48,607 bases of DNA from Candidatus Woesearchaeota archaeon (GTDB lineage Archaea > Nanobdellota > Nanobdellia > Woesearchaeales > WJKV01): positions 1 through 48,607 of the forward strand of contig JAHWHE010000027.1 of assembly GCA_019323495.1 (NCBI GenBank), written 5' to 3'. The notes below the pieces were generated by a model. The model worked only from the letters and a program-made list of their open reading frames with translations. It made no database searches and was not told the DNA's origin. Below are positions 7,229-15,097 of the stretch, in pieces. Position 1 is the stretch's first letter. Each line of letters begins with the position of its first letter. The position numbers and the translations under genes were made by a program.

Positions 7229-8404
7229 TCATTTTGCCTCAATCCCGAACGATTTAGAGAACCAAACTACGACAGAAGAGACTATCAATGAGTACAGAAC
7301 GAACGCAAGTATGTAATGCAGAATTGGGTCGAACCCTGTGATCGTGCTCGCAAGAATGAATGTAACTACAACAACTGCCAGTCCTTTGCTTGCTGTCAGG
7401 GCCATGAACAATCTTATCAGGACAGGCTCTTCTTTTGCAGCAACTTTCACTGCAAGATACCTGACTGCTAAATAAATTATGAAAAGGGATATCGATTTGA
7501 TGAAGAATATCGGTGTTATAGGGAACTTGATGATTACGCCTATCAGCACAAAGATCAGGACCTTCAGCAAGGTCGACAATACAGATTCGAATTGAAGGAG
7601 AGTGACTTTCTGTTTTATCTCGAGGTTGCCGAAAAACAAACCAAGAGTGGTGACTGCGATTATGCCGTTTCCGCCAATCCTTTCAGCAAGGACATAGCTC
7701 AATAATGCTGCGGCAATGACCGCTATTGGGCTGTATCTTTCACTGTACTGCTTTCTCATTATCTTGAACATGACCAAGCCTATCAAAAGGCCAGAACCAA
7801 GTCCGGCAGTTATCTTCAATAAGAATCCTCCTGTGAATCCGGCAAATACTGCGCCAGTCGCGCCCTTCTGCAGATCAACAATGATCAACGGCAGCAATAC
7901 TGTGAATGGCGTATTTATTATGCTCTCGATAGACAAGACCCTAAGAATTTTCTGCTTGCAGCTTCCAAGCAAAGACAAGATAACATCGGGTGCTGTTCCG
8001 CACGTCAGTGCGCCAAACAATAACGAAAGGAACAGGAATTTCAGCTGGAATCCGAATACAATCGCTAAAGTCGCAAATGACAGTATGACAAAATTGAAAA
8101 ACACTGTGCTGAAAGTGATCTTTAACGCAGAGACACTCACCCAGTCAAGCTCCTTGAACCTTATCTGCGCAGTGCTTTCAAAGACCAATAGAACCAAGGT
8201 GAACAGACCGAGCGCACTAATAAGAGGAGTTGGCAATACAAAGTCAATATTCTCTATCTCTATGTACAGTCCGAAACCGATACCTACTGCGACCAAAACA
8301 AGAACATCAGGGATCTTTAGTTTTTTTGCAAAGATTGAAGATATCAAGCCAATTAGAAGAGCAACTGCGATAAATGTCAGTCCGTTCAATATTGCATCAA
8401 CCAT
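7229..8404 (-). CDS. Cation:proton antiporter (CPA family)
   Basis: A 391-aa, almost wholly hydrophobic protein with about 11-12 membrane helices and the Na+/H+ exchanger domain. GTAPDVILSLLG corresponds to the conserved DPV-type segment and IESIINTPFTVLLPL to the ES..ND helix. In most CPA1 proteins the Asp of the ND pair binds the ion; here the pair is N164-T165, so the usual carboxylate is missing. It should sit in the cytoplasmic membrane. It is transcribed divergently from cca and has AGAGG as ribosome-binding site with a TATA box near 8441-8446. No C-terminal regulatory domain is present. Confidence 0.85.
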   Translation of the reverse strand: MVDAILNGLTFIAVALLIGLISSIFAKKLKIPDVLVLVAVGIGFGLYIEIENIDFVLPTPLISALGLFTLVLLVFESTAQIRFKELDWVSVSALKITFSTVFFNFVILSFATLAIVFGFQLKFLFLSLLFGALTCGTAPDVILSLLGSCKQKILRVLSIESIINTPFTVLLPLIIVDLQKGATGAVFAGFTGGFLLKITAGLGSGLLIGLVMFKIMRKQYSERYSPIAVIAAALLSYVLAERIGGNGIIAVTTLGLFFGNLEIKQKVTLLQFESVLSTLLKVLIFVLIGVIIKFPITPIFFIKSISLFIIYLAVRYLAVKVAAKEEPVLIRLFMALTASKGLAVVVVTFILASTITGFDPILHYILAFVLYSLIVSSVVVWFSKSFGIEAK

Positions 8405-8462
8405 ATTGCCTCTTTTTTATAAATGAAGTATTGCTGGGTTTAAATATTTTGTGTTTAGAAAA

Positions 8463-8472
8463 GTTTATAAAC
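8463..8472 (+). promoter_or_regulatory. TATA box, leaderless promoter for cca
   Basis: GTTTATAAAC begins about 31 bases before the cca ATG. No ribosome-binding site is visible between. Confidence 0.65.
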
Positions 8473-8494
8473 CAATAACCCCCTTGGCCCTACT

Positions 8495-9709
8495 ATGAAA
8501 TTTTTGCAGGAGCTCATAGATGAAAATGCAGTAAAACTGGTTGAATACCAGATTGTGATAGATTTGATTAGAGAGGAATTGAAAAAGCATGACATCAAGG
8601 CAGAAGTGGTCCTTGGAGGAAGCGCTGCCAAAAATACATGTTTGAAGAACTATGACCTTGACATCTTTGTCCGCTTCTACAAGAATCCTGATTCAGACCT
8701 ATTAGAGGTCGTTCTCAAGAATGTCTTCAAGAAAGTTGAAAGACTTCATGGAAGCAGGGACTATTTCAAGATACATCACAAGGGGATGGACTATGAGATC
8801 GTGCCCGTCCTCAAGATATTGAGAGCGAGCCAGGCAGAGAATGTCACAGACGTGAGCATGCTCCATGTAGAATGGGTAAAAAAGCACCTGAAGAATCCAG
8901 AAGAAGTAAAACTGGCAAAATTGTTCTGCAAAGCGCAGAGCGTGTACGGCGCAGAATCATACATAAACGGTTTTTCAGGCTATATCTTAGAGATATTGAC
9001 AGTGCAATACGGCAGTTTCATGAAGATGATGGAAGCAGTGAGCAGATGGAAGCCCGGCATAATAATAGATGTAGAAAAGCACTATACGAACAGGAAGACA
9101 TTGATGAAGCAGCTGAATGTTGCAAAATTGCAGAGTCCGATTATTGTCATAGATCCGACACAGAAAGACAGGAACGCAGCAGCCAGCGTGACAATGGAAA
9201 CCTTCTGCAAATTCATTTTAGCTGCCAGGCAGTTCCTGGAAAACCCATCAAAGGGATGGTTTGTAAAAAAGAAATTCTCATTGTCAGATGTTGTGAGGGA
9301 AAGCAGGAAATACTACACTGTCCTGAATGTTTTGAAAGTAGAAATGCCAGAAGGAAAGCAGGATGTTGTAGGAAGCAAGTTCCTGAAAGTATTCAAGTTC
9401 ATCAAAGCCCAGTTAGAGCAGAATGATTTTCAGGTTTTTAAGGCAGGCTATGACCTGGAAGAATCGACCATGTGGTATCAGACTCAGCCTCAAAGGCTGC
9501 CGTTGTACACAAAAGCGCTGGGCCCGAGGGTCTGGGCGCCGATGGAGAACCTTAATGCCTTTATCGACAAGTATGATAACGTCTTTCTGGAAGAGGACCA
9601 TCTGTGTGCAATAAAGAAAAGAAAACATCTGAGGGCAATAGATTTAATCAAGGACTTGGTCAAGACAGAATATGTCCAAGAAAAAGTAAAAAAAATAATA
9701 ATAAGATAA
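8495..9709 (+). CDS. cca: CCA-adding enzyme (archaeal class I tRNA nucleotidyltransferase)
   Basis: A 404-aa protein that adds or repairs the 3' CCA end of tRNAs. The nucleotidyltransferase site is GGS at 41-43 and Y-D54-L-D56-IF. The third carboxylate, normally Asp in a DVVP segment, is E101 in YEIVPV, a conservative change. The later parts match the archaeal class I layout (central domain, then tail with the WYQTQPQRLP region). Length is slightly below the usual 430-450 aa. It has a leaderless promoter, and its 3' end lies one base from the convergent lipoprotein gene. Confidence 0.93.
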   Translation: MKFLQELIDENAVKLVEYQIVIDLIREELKKHDIKAEVVLGGSAAKNTCLKNYDLDIFVRFYKNPDSDLLEVVLKNVFKKVERLHGSRDYFKIHHKGMDYEIVPVLKILRASQAENVTDVSMLHVEWVKKHLKNPEEVKLAKLFCKAQSVYGAESYINGFSGYILEILTVQYGSFMKMMEAVSRWKPGIIIDVEKHYTNRKTLMKQLNVAKLQSPIIVIDPTQKDRNAAASVTMETFCKFILAARQFLENPSKGWFVKKKFSLSDVVRESRKYYTVLNVLKVEMPEGKQDVVGSKFLKVFKFIKAQLEQNDFQVFKAGYDLEESTMWYQTQPQRLPLYTKALGPRVWAPMENLNAFIDKYDNVFLEEDHLCAIKKRKHLRAIDLIKDLVKTEYVQEKVKKIIIR

Positions 9710-9710
9710 A

Positions 9711-10760
9711 TTAATGATTTCCTTCGCATCTACCTACTGTGACTTTCTTCACAATCCATTTGCAAGGATATCCGTGCGGGCATGTTCCTCCGCAAAGTTC
9801 TCCTGTTGTTTGGCATCCTTTTTCTCTTATTCCCAAGTCAAATGGTTCTGCGAATGATCCTGCAGGTCCTGCCTGCTGTTCAGTACCGTCTGCATCTTCT
9901 GGATGCTCTCCTGCACAGATTATAGAATCTACATAATCGTATGTTTTCCATACGCATTCTAATCCGTGGGTGCAAGTTCCGCTGCAGTCTGCTTCTGTCG
10001 ACCCGACACATCCTTCTTCAGGCTTAGGTACGACTCCAAGATCAAAAGGATCAGTAGGATCTCCTATCTCAAAGACAGAGTTTAGATAAACCTCTCCTGA
10101 CACAAGATCCAAGAGTTCGTATTCTGTTGCAGCAGTAATCGTTTCTGCAGGTGCTGTGCTTACAATTCCTGTTGCTGGTGCAATCGTGGTTTCTGTACCT
10201 GTTTCAGGTATTGTTTCATCCACAGGTTCTGTTGATTCAACGATTTCTGTTGCAGGCGCTCCAGGTTCTTCAGGGAATACTTCAACCATTTTAACATTGA
10301 TGTCATCTAGAACCCATTTGTAGCCATTGCAGTCGAATGTTCTTGGGACAGATCCCGGATTACAATAATATGCAATATACCACAGCTTGCCGGATTGTTT
10401 AGGGCTGAAACTAAAGATCCCTTCTGCATTGCCAGCAATCCAATTGTTATTCTCTTGGTATGCATCTCCACTCAGATCGATTGGTTTCCATGAACTGGTT
10501 TCTACATCATACCAGTAGCCCAAGTGCCAGATGTATCTTCCAGCAACAGTATATCTGACTGTGGCGCTTTCTCCTGCTGCAAGCTCCACATCTTTAGGAG
10601 TAGTCAATACTAGATCATTTGTAAATGCATAGGCTTCTGCATATTCTCCTGCTTGTCCGATTGGTCCGCCTGGCGAGCCTGGCTCTGCAGGAAGAAGACT
10701 TGCGCATGATGTCAGCATAGCAAGCGCACATAAAAGAACTAAAACATACATTAGCTTCAT
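9711..10760 (-). CDS. Secreted lipoprotein with two Cys-rich repeats
   Basis: This 349-aa protein begins with a lipoprotein signal peptide and a lipobox LTSC (Cys19). A beta-rich domain follows (about 45-160), then a Thr/Glu/Pro-rich linker (163-212). The C-terminus has two copies of a Cys-rich unit, each introduced by PFDLG: C251, C259, C263, C269, C282 and C316, C323, C327, C333, C345. The shared pattern is C-x(6-7)-C-x3-C-x5-C-x(11-12)-C, with G-T-C-x-H-G in both copies. It is probably anchored outside the membrane with disulfides or bound metal. Its ribosome-binding site is AAGGTGAT. I do not recognise the family. Confidence 0.8.
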   Translation of the reverse strand: MKLMYVLVLLCALAMLTSCASLLPAEPGSPGGPIGQAGEYAEAYAFTNDLVLTTPKDVELAAGESATVRYTVAGRYIWHLGYWYDVETSSWKPIDLSGDAYQENNNWIAGNAEGIFSFSPKQSGKLWYIAYYCNPGSVPRTFDCNGYKWVLDDINVKMVEVFPEEPGAPATEIVESTEPVDETIPETGTETTIAPATGIVSTAPAETITAATEYELLDLVSGEVYLNSVFEIGDPTDPFDLGVVPKPEEGCVGSTEADCSGTCTHGLECVWKTYDYVDSIICAGEHPEDADGTEQQAGPAGSFAEPFDLGIREKGCQTTGELCGGTCPHGYPCKWIVKKVTVGRCEGNH

Positions 10761-10833
10761 TTTATCACCTTCATGGTTTTTTAGAACAAAAGTCCTTTAG
10801 ATATTTAAATTTATACTCCGAATAATCCAGTAG

Positions 10834-10844
10834 ACTTTATAAAT
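10834..10844 (+). promoter_or_regulatory. TATA box for the small exporter gene
   Basis: ACTTTATAAAT lies about 35 bases before ATG 10871, giving a leader of only a few bases. The divergent lipoprotein gene uses an A/T-rich block at about 10798-10815 on the other strand. Confidence 0.5.
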
Positions 10845-10870
10845 GACCTGAAATAGGGTTATTAGGCAAA

Positions 10871-11362
10871 ATGGTGTTTGAGCTTATAGCTGAATTTTTC
10901 AAGAATCTTGATCCTTCTATCTATTCAGCACTGGCAAGCATATCTCCATTTGGTGAATTGAGGGCAGGCATCCCGATCGCATTATTGACAGGGCACAGCT
11001 TATGGCAGGCCTTCTGGTTGTGCACAATTGCAAACTTCCTGACAATACCTATTGCATTCTTTTTCATTGACAAGTTTCACAATTATTTCTTGAAATTCCA
11101 AAGATACGAAAGAATGTTCAATAAGCACGTGATTAGAATCAGAAAAAAAGGAGAGAAATGGGTTGAAAAATATGGAGCATTTGGCTTGATAATTTTTGTT
11201 GCGATCCCTATTCCGGGAAGCGGTGCATACACAGGATGTCTTGCAGCCTGGCTGTTCAATGTTAAAAGAAAGCACGCATTCATATCAATAATGGCGGGAG
11301 TAGTGATTGCAGGTCTTGTGGTGACTGCGATTGCTGCAGGCATTGTCAAGGGATTATTCTGA
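10871..11362 (+). CDS. Small multidrug-export family membrane protein (COG2426-type)
   Basis: A 163-aa protein with about four membrane segments. SPFGELRAGIPIAL near the N-terminus and FVAIPIPGSGAYTGCLAAWLF near residue 120 are the two conserved blocks of the Sm_multidrug_ex family (PF06695). The family name rests on weak functional evidence, so transport is plausible but the substrate is unknown. Its 3' end overlaps the convergent ABC transporter gene by nine bases. Confidence 0.8.
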   Translation: MVFELIAEFFKNLDPSIYSALASISPFGELRAGIPIALLTGHSLWQAFWLCTIANFLTIPIAFFFIDKFHNYFLKFQRYERMFNKHVIRIRKKGEKWVEKYGAFGLIIFVAIPIPGSGAYTGCLAAWLFNVKRKHAFISIMAGVVIAGLVVTAIAAGIVKGLF

Positions 11363-13141
11363 TTCCTTCTTTTTCCTTGCCTTATTGTACTTGTCCCATT
11401 CCTTTTTGAACTCTGGCGATCGTCTCAACAATTGTCTGAAATTGCCAGATGCGATTATCTTGCCCCTCCTGAAGAAATAGATCTGATCGAACAATGGCAA
11501 AAGGTGCAGCCTGTGTATAGAAGATATTATTGTCTTGCTCTTGTATTTCCTGAATATGTTCTTGAATATGATCATCTCATTCTTGAAATCTACACTGCTC
11601 GTTGGCTCGTCAAACAAAATTACAGATTTGTCTTCGCACGCCATCAGGCCTCTCGCAAGCGCCAATCTTTGCTTCTCCCCTCCGCTGAGATTGACGCCTT
11701 TTTCAACGATAGAAGAGTTCAGTTTCCTGGGCAGCCTGTTGATTACTTTTGTGAACTGGGCCATGTCTGTGTATTTTTTTATCTCTTCAAGTGTGCGCGC
11801 AACACCCACTGTGATGTTTTCTTTGATAGTCGTAGTGAATATCTCTGGGTCTTGAGGGACCAAGGCCATCTCGTCACTGATTGATTCGAATCCGTTCTCC
11901 AGCAGCTTGTTGTCGAGATACAGCTTGACGTGTTTTGGATGATAAAGATCCCTGATAACTTTTAGCAATGTTGTCTTGCCGCTTCCGCTTGCACCAATCA
12001 ATGCAATTCTCTGGTTTCTTTTAATTATCAATGACACGTCATCAAGGTGCAGATCCGCTCCCTCTTTTGTATGGTATGAAAAATTAAGATTATCTATCCT
12101 AAGCTCCTTCCATCTCTTATCTAATCTTACTGACTTAACTTTCTTTTTTGCCTTGAATTCGTTCGATATCTCTTCTGCATTCATTACAGCAGTCCTTTCA
12201 TTGACAATGTCTCCGTATCTATATGCGAACCTGAAGAAAAGTCCGCTGATCCTGTGCCCATAGCCATATAGCGCATAAACAGTGCCCCCAAGAATAACAT
12301 TTCCTGCCTTGTAATTATATAGTATATACGTTACAAGTATCAGAAATACCATCATAACGCTGCAGACAGAAACAAGGAACCATTTGAACTCGCTCAGCCT
12401 GCTGTTCTTCCTATAGGTTTCAAACGGCGCCATGATCTTCCTGAACATAGCGCTCGATACCAATTTTTCCAGTCTTAGGATGATGACAGTGGTGATATTG
12501 CTGATAACGTCGAAAATTTTTGCGCTGATCGCATTCTCATACTTGTTAAGCTCCTTGTATTGCGCTACAAGCTTCTTGTCGAATTTGATTATTATTATTC
12601 CGGTGATTATGACTAAGAATATCACGATATAGATTGAATGAAAATTAAAATACACAAGCGCTATGAACGAACCTGCGAATCTCAGTACTGTTTCAATGAC
12701 TTCATACATCCTTCCTGAATAGTTGTAAAGCGCTTTTGTTCCTTTATTGATTTTGTCTATGGTGTCTCCTGAATGATGGTCTGTGTGCCATTCAGGAGGC
12801 AGATTCATTGTGCCGTCCAAAAGGAATTTCTTGTAATTGGCCCTTACAAGGAAAGCGTTGTTCCTTTCAATAACTCTTGCAGGTCCGTGGAATGCCCAGA
12901 ATCCGACTGTTATCGCCACAAATATCGTTATGTATATTAGAATTGTATATAGATTCTCGCTATGTATGCCCTGCTCTTGTATTATGTTCAGGATCTGCGC
13001 CACGATCAAAGGCTCGACAAAATTAATCGCGTTCGCAAACACGAACAACATAGTATACAGCACTACGTTGTGTCTGTTTCCTTTAGAATACTCCCACATC
13101 TTTGCTGTCAGATAGACAGCAGGATTGTCTTTGAACCCCAT
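11354..13141 (-). CDS. ABC exporter, fused permease and ATPase
   Basis: This 595-aa half-transporter should act as a homodimer. The membrane domain (about residues 20-310) has six predicted helices. The ATPase domain carries Walker A GASGSGKTT at about 381, signature NLSGGEKQRLALARGL, Walker B VILFDEPTSS and the H-loop SSIHRL. Domain order is that of MsbA-like or peptide/lipid exporters, but the substrate cannot be told. The minus-strand promoter TTTTTAAACC lies 31 bases before the ATG, so the mRNA is probably leaderless. The C-terminus is rich in Lys and Arg. Confidence 0.92.
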   Translation of the reverse strand: MGFKDNPAVYLTAKMWEYSKGNRHNVVLYTMLFVFANAINFVEPLIVAQILNIIQEQGIHSENLYTILIYITIFVAITVGFWAFHGPARVIERNNAFLVRANYKKFLLDGTMNLPPEWHTDHHSGDTIDKINKGTKALYNYSGRMYEVIETVLRFAGSFIALVYFNFHSIYIVIFLVIITGIIIIKFDKKLVAQYKELNKYENAISAKIFDVISNITTVIILRLEKLVSSAMFRKIMAPFETYRKNSRLSEFKWFLVSVCSVMMVFLILVTYILYNYKAGNVILGGTVYALYGYGHRISGLFFRFAYRYGDIVNERTAVMNAEEISNEFKAKKKVKSVRLDKRWKELRIDNLNFSYHTKEGADLHLDDVSLIIKRNQRIALIGASGSGKTTLLKVIRDLYHPKHVKLYLDNKLLENGFESISDEMALVPQDPEIFTTTIKENITVGVARTLEEIKKYTDMAQFTKVINRLPRKLNSSIVEKGVNLSGGEKQRLALARGLMACEDKSVILFDEPTSSVDFKNEMIIFKNIFRKYKSKTIISSIHRLHLLPLFDQIYFFRRGKIIASGNFRQLLRRSPEFKKEWDKYNKARKKKESE

Positions 13142-13173
13142 GCATAATTTTAAAGATAAAAAGGTTTAAAAAT

Positions 13174-13521
13174 TTATCTGTTTATAGAAATCTTATCACC
13201 GGAATTTATATGTTTGAAACTATCAGTTGCACTTTCTATCACATATTTGTACGGCTTTTTTGGAGCATAACTTAAAATCCAGGGTTTCAGAACAACCTTG
13301 TCAACAACAACATTGTTTGAATCAACAAAGATCACATCCATCGGATAAAAACAGAACAGCATTGTTATTCCTGCCCTTGATTCCTTCCTGTTCATCAGGC
13401 ACATTCCTTTTCTTATTTTATTTTTGGAAGCGAACATCAAGCCTATCGCCTTTCCTATTGGATTCTTGACGATTTTCATATCATTTAGAATTACTTTATT
13501 TTTATGGATTAACCTAGCCAA
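13174..13521 (-). CDS. DUF192 family protein
   Basis: A 115-aa protein matching the DUF192 (COG1430) fold, with GLMFASK near the N-terminus, MCLMNRKESRAGITMLFCFYPMDVIFVD in the middle (the usual 'FWMKNT..PLDV.F' region) and a C-terminal V.KPW....P..YVIE block. The family's function is unknown; many members are secreted, whereas this one has no signal peptide. The TTG at 13521 is the likely start, because the frame continues from inside the protease gene and overlaps its stop by eight bases. It is third in the operon lipoprotein-protease-DUF192. Confidence 0.8.
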   Translation of the reverse strand: MARLIHKNKVILNDMKIVKNPIGKAIGLMFASKNKIRKGMCLMNRKESRAGITMLFCFYPMDVIFVDSNNVVVDKVVLKPWILSYAPKKPYKYVIESATDSFKHINSGDKISINR

Positions 13522-14197
13522 ACCTTATCATCCCCATCTGCAAAGCGAATAGAAGGACAGCAAAGCCTGCAGTGATTCCCCAGACAGCCTTGTTCCAGTT
13601 GAAGATCTTTCTTCCGTCCAATAATGAGATTGGAATCAGATTGAACAAGGCAAGCCAAGTATTAATCATGAATCCGTACATGAACAGTTTTGCAATGAAA
13701 GGAGATGTAACTCCAAACGCGCCGAGCACGACAACTGCAACTATAAAGAAGATGACAGCCATTATCAGGTTGCTCAAAGGCCCGCTCAAACTAATGATTC
13801 CGTTCTGTCTTTTTGTAGGCTTTCCCATTATCAATACTGCTCCTGGAGCTGCAAACACAAAACCAGAAAAGCTGATAAGAACAGCAAACAACAGCATCAT
13901 CATGCTTGCCCGAAACTCTGCGATCATGCCGAATTTTCGCGCCACAAAACGGTGCGCCAGTTCATGGAACAAGAAACCAAAACCAACTGCGATTCCGCTG
14001 ATGATGAAGTATTCTAGAAAAATCATCCAGCCATAGCTTCCTACGCCAAGAAAACTGCTGCCTGTCTGTCCTTTGACAAGCACGTTTGCAAAGGCGAATG
14101 TTATTGCGACCCAAGCATAAGCTAGATGTTTAAGCTCGATAGGATTGAACTTGCTTTTTTTCTTTTTCTCGTAATAAGGATTAGGATAATATCTCAT
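13514..14197 (-). CDS. Site-2-type zinc metalloprotease (M50)
   Basis: A 227-aa membrane protein with about six hydrophobic segments. The zinc site HELAH is at 78-82 in FLFHELAHRF, and the third ligand is D194 in NLIPISLLDG. This is the site-2 protease/SpoIVFB type that cuts membrane proteins within the bilayer. No PDZ or CBS domain is fused. It starts one base after the lipoprotein gene's stop and overlaps the DUF192 gene, so the three are one transcript. The natural substrate is unknown. Confidence 0.9.
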   Translation of the reverse strand: MRYYPNPYYEKKKKSKFNPIELKHLAYAWVAITFAFANVLVKGQTGSSFLGVGSYGWMIFLEYFIISGIAVGFGFLFHELAHRFVARKFGMIAEFRASMMMLLFAVLISFSGFVFAAPGAVLIMGKPTKRQNGIISLSGPLSNLIMAVIFFIVAVVVLGAFGVTSPFIAKLFMYGFMINTWLALFNLIPISLLDGRKIFNWNKAVWGITAGFAVLLFALQMGMIRFG

Positions 14198-14198
14198 T

Positions 14199-14837
14199 CT
14201 AATTCATGGATGCAAATCTTTCTCTGCTCAATTTCACTTTATTCGACTGTATGCCCATGCAGCCCGGCACATTGCTTGTTATCCTTCCCTGTAGAAGGTC
14301 AGTTGTCATGCTCAGTTCCCAGTGATTGTCGCCAGGATCATCGAATGTGAATCTGCTGCTGCTTACTACGCCGTTAGCTATGACGCCTCTGCCAACAACT
14401 CCTCTGTTGACCATGTCCTGGAAAGTGCCGCAAGGCATATTCTGGAGAAGCTGCTGTATCTCGAAGTTTGCAAAATACATCACAATATTGCCGTTCACAT
14501 TATTTCCGTTCTGCACAAGATTAAGCTCTATAGAATGCGGCGTCATCTTTCCGACATATCTGCATGTAGGATTTGCGCAGTTGTTCGTAAACTCAATAGA
14601 ACCCACCCATGTTCCTGTCAGATCTCTCGCAGGCGTTATGGTAGAAGTCATCTGTGGTGCTTGCTGCTGCTGTGCAGGAGGTTGCGCAGGCTGTTCAACA
14701 GGTGGTTCTTCTTTTTCTTCCATAACCTGTTCTTCTGGTTCTGCTTCCTGTATCTGTTCATCTGCAGGTGCTTGCGTACCGCAGCCTATTATGAATATAC
14801 TCAAAAGAATGATTCCGATCAATAAATATGCTTTCAT
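14199..14837 (-). CDS. Lipoprotein, unknown function
   Basis: A 212-aa protein with a lipoprotein signal peptide and lipobox IIGC (Cys19). An acidic, Pro/Gln-rich spacer (about 20-62) follows, then a beta-rich domain starting at LTGTWVGSIEFT with four Cys that could pair. The opening LTGTW is common to lipocalin-like and other small beta-barrel secreted domains, but I cannot assign a family. It is the first gene of the operon with the M50 protease and DUF192. A TATA box (GATTTATATACC on the minus strand, 14859-14870) is 31 bases from the ATG. Confidence 0.8.
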   Translation of the reverse strand: MKAYLLIGIILLSIFIIGCGTQAPADEQIQEAEPEEQVMEEKEEPPVEQPAQPPAQQQQAPQMTSTITPARDLTGTWVGSIEFTNNCANPTCRYVGKMTPHSIELNLVQNGNNVNGNIVMYFANFEIQQLLQNMPCGTFQDMVNRGVVGRGVIANGVVSSSRFTFDDPGDNHWELSMTTDLLQGRITSNVPGCMGIQSNKVKLSRERFASMN

Positions 14838-14858
14838 GGCAACTAATTATAATATATT

Positions 14859-14870
14859 GGTATATAAATC
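14859..14870 (-). promoter_or_regulatory. TATA box, leaderless promoter for the lipoprotein operon
   Basis: On the minus strand this reads GATTTATATACC and ends about 20 bases before the ATG at 14837. No ribosome-binding site is seen. Confidence 0.6.
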
Positions 14871-14880
14871 TTTCAGTAAA

Positions 14881-14890
14881 GCTTATAAAC
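14881..14890 (+). promoter_or_regulatory. TATA box for the 61-aa protein gene
   Basis: GCTTATAAAC lies 29 bases before ATG 14912 and only 23 before ATG 14906. The spacing used elsewhere in the window (28-35) therefore favours 14912 as the start. Confidence 0.5.
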
Positions 14891-14911
14891 AACATACAGT
14901 TCATAATGAGC

Positions 14912-15097
14912 ATGGAAAGCAAGAACTTTACATTGAAATCAAAATCGCAAGACAAGCTTCTTGAAAAGCCAAAGATAAAACTGGATGATTCTACTGTCAT
15001 AGATTTAAGAAAGATGAATGCAAAGGTCGCAGACCACATAGAGATGCAGCTCAAGGCAAGAGACGAGCTTACAAAAAAGAAGTATTTTCTGAAATAA
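14912..15097 (+). CDS. Small basic protein, unknown function
   Basis: A 61-aa soluble protein, rich in Lys and Asp, with two halves: a polar N-terminal stretch and a likely helix from about residue 31 (DLRKMNAKVADHIEMQLKAR). ATG 14912 is preferred over ATG 14906 from TATA spacing, and the upstream in-frame codons are inside the promoter. Its stop directly abuts the convergent gene at 15098. I cannot assign a function. Confidence 0.55.
   Translation: MESKNFTLKSKSQDKLLEKPKIKLDDSTVIDLRKMNAKVADHIEMQLKARDELTKKKYFLK

Noticed and set aside
7716..8426. Plus-strand ORF of 236 codons
   Set aside because: It lies antisense to the antiporter, whose protein features are clear.
8872..9426. Plus-strand ORF of 184 codons inside cca
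   Set aside because: It is a shifted frame of the CCA transferase with charged, low-complexity content.
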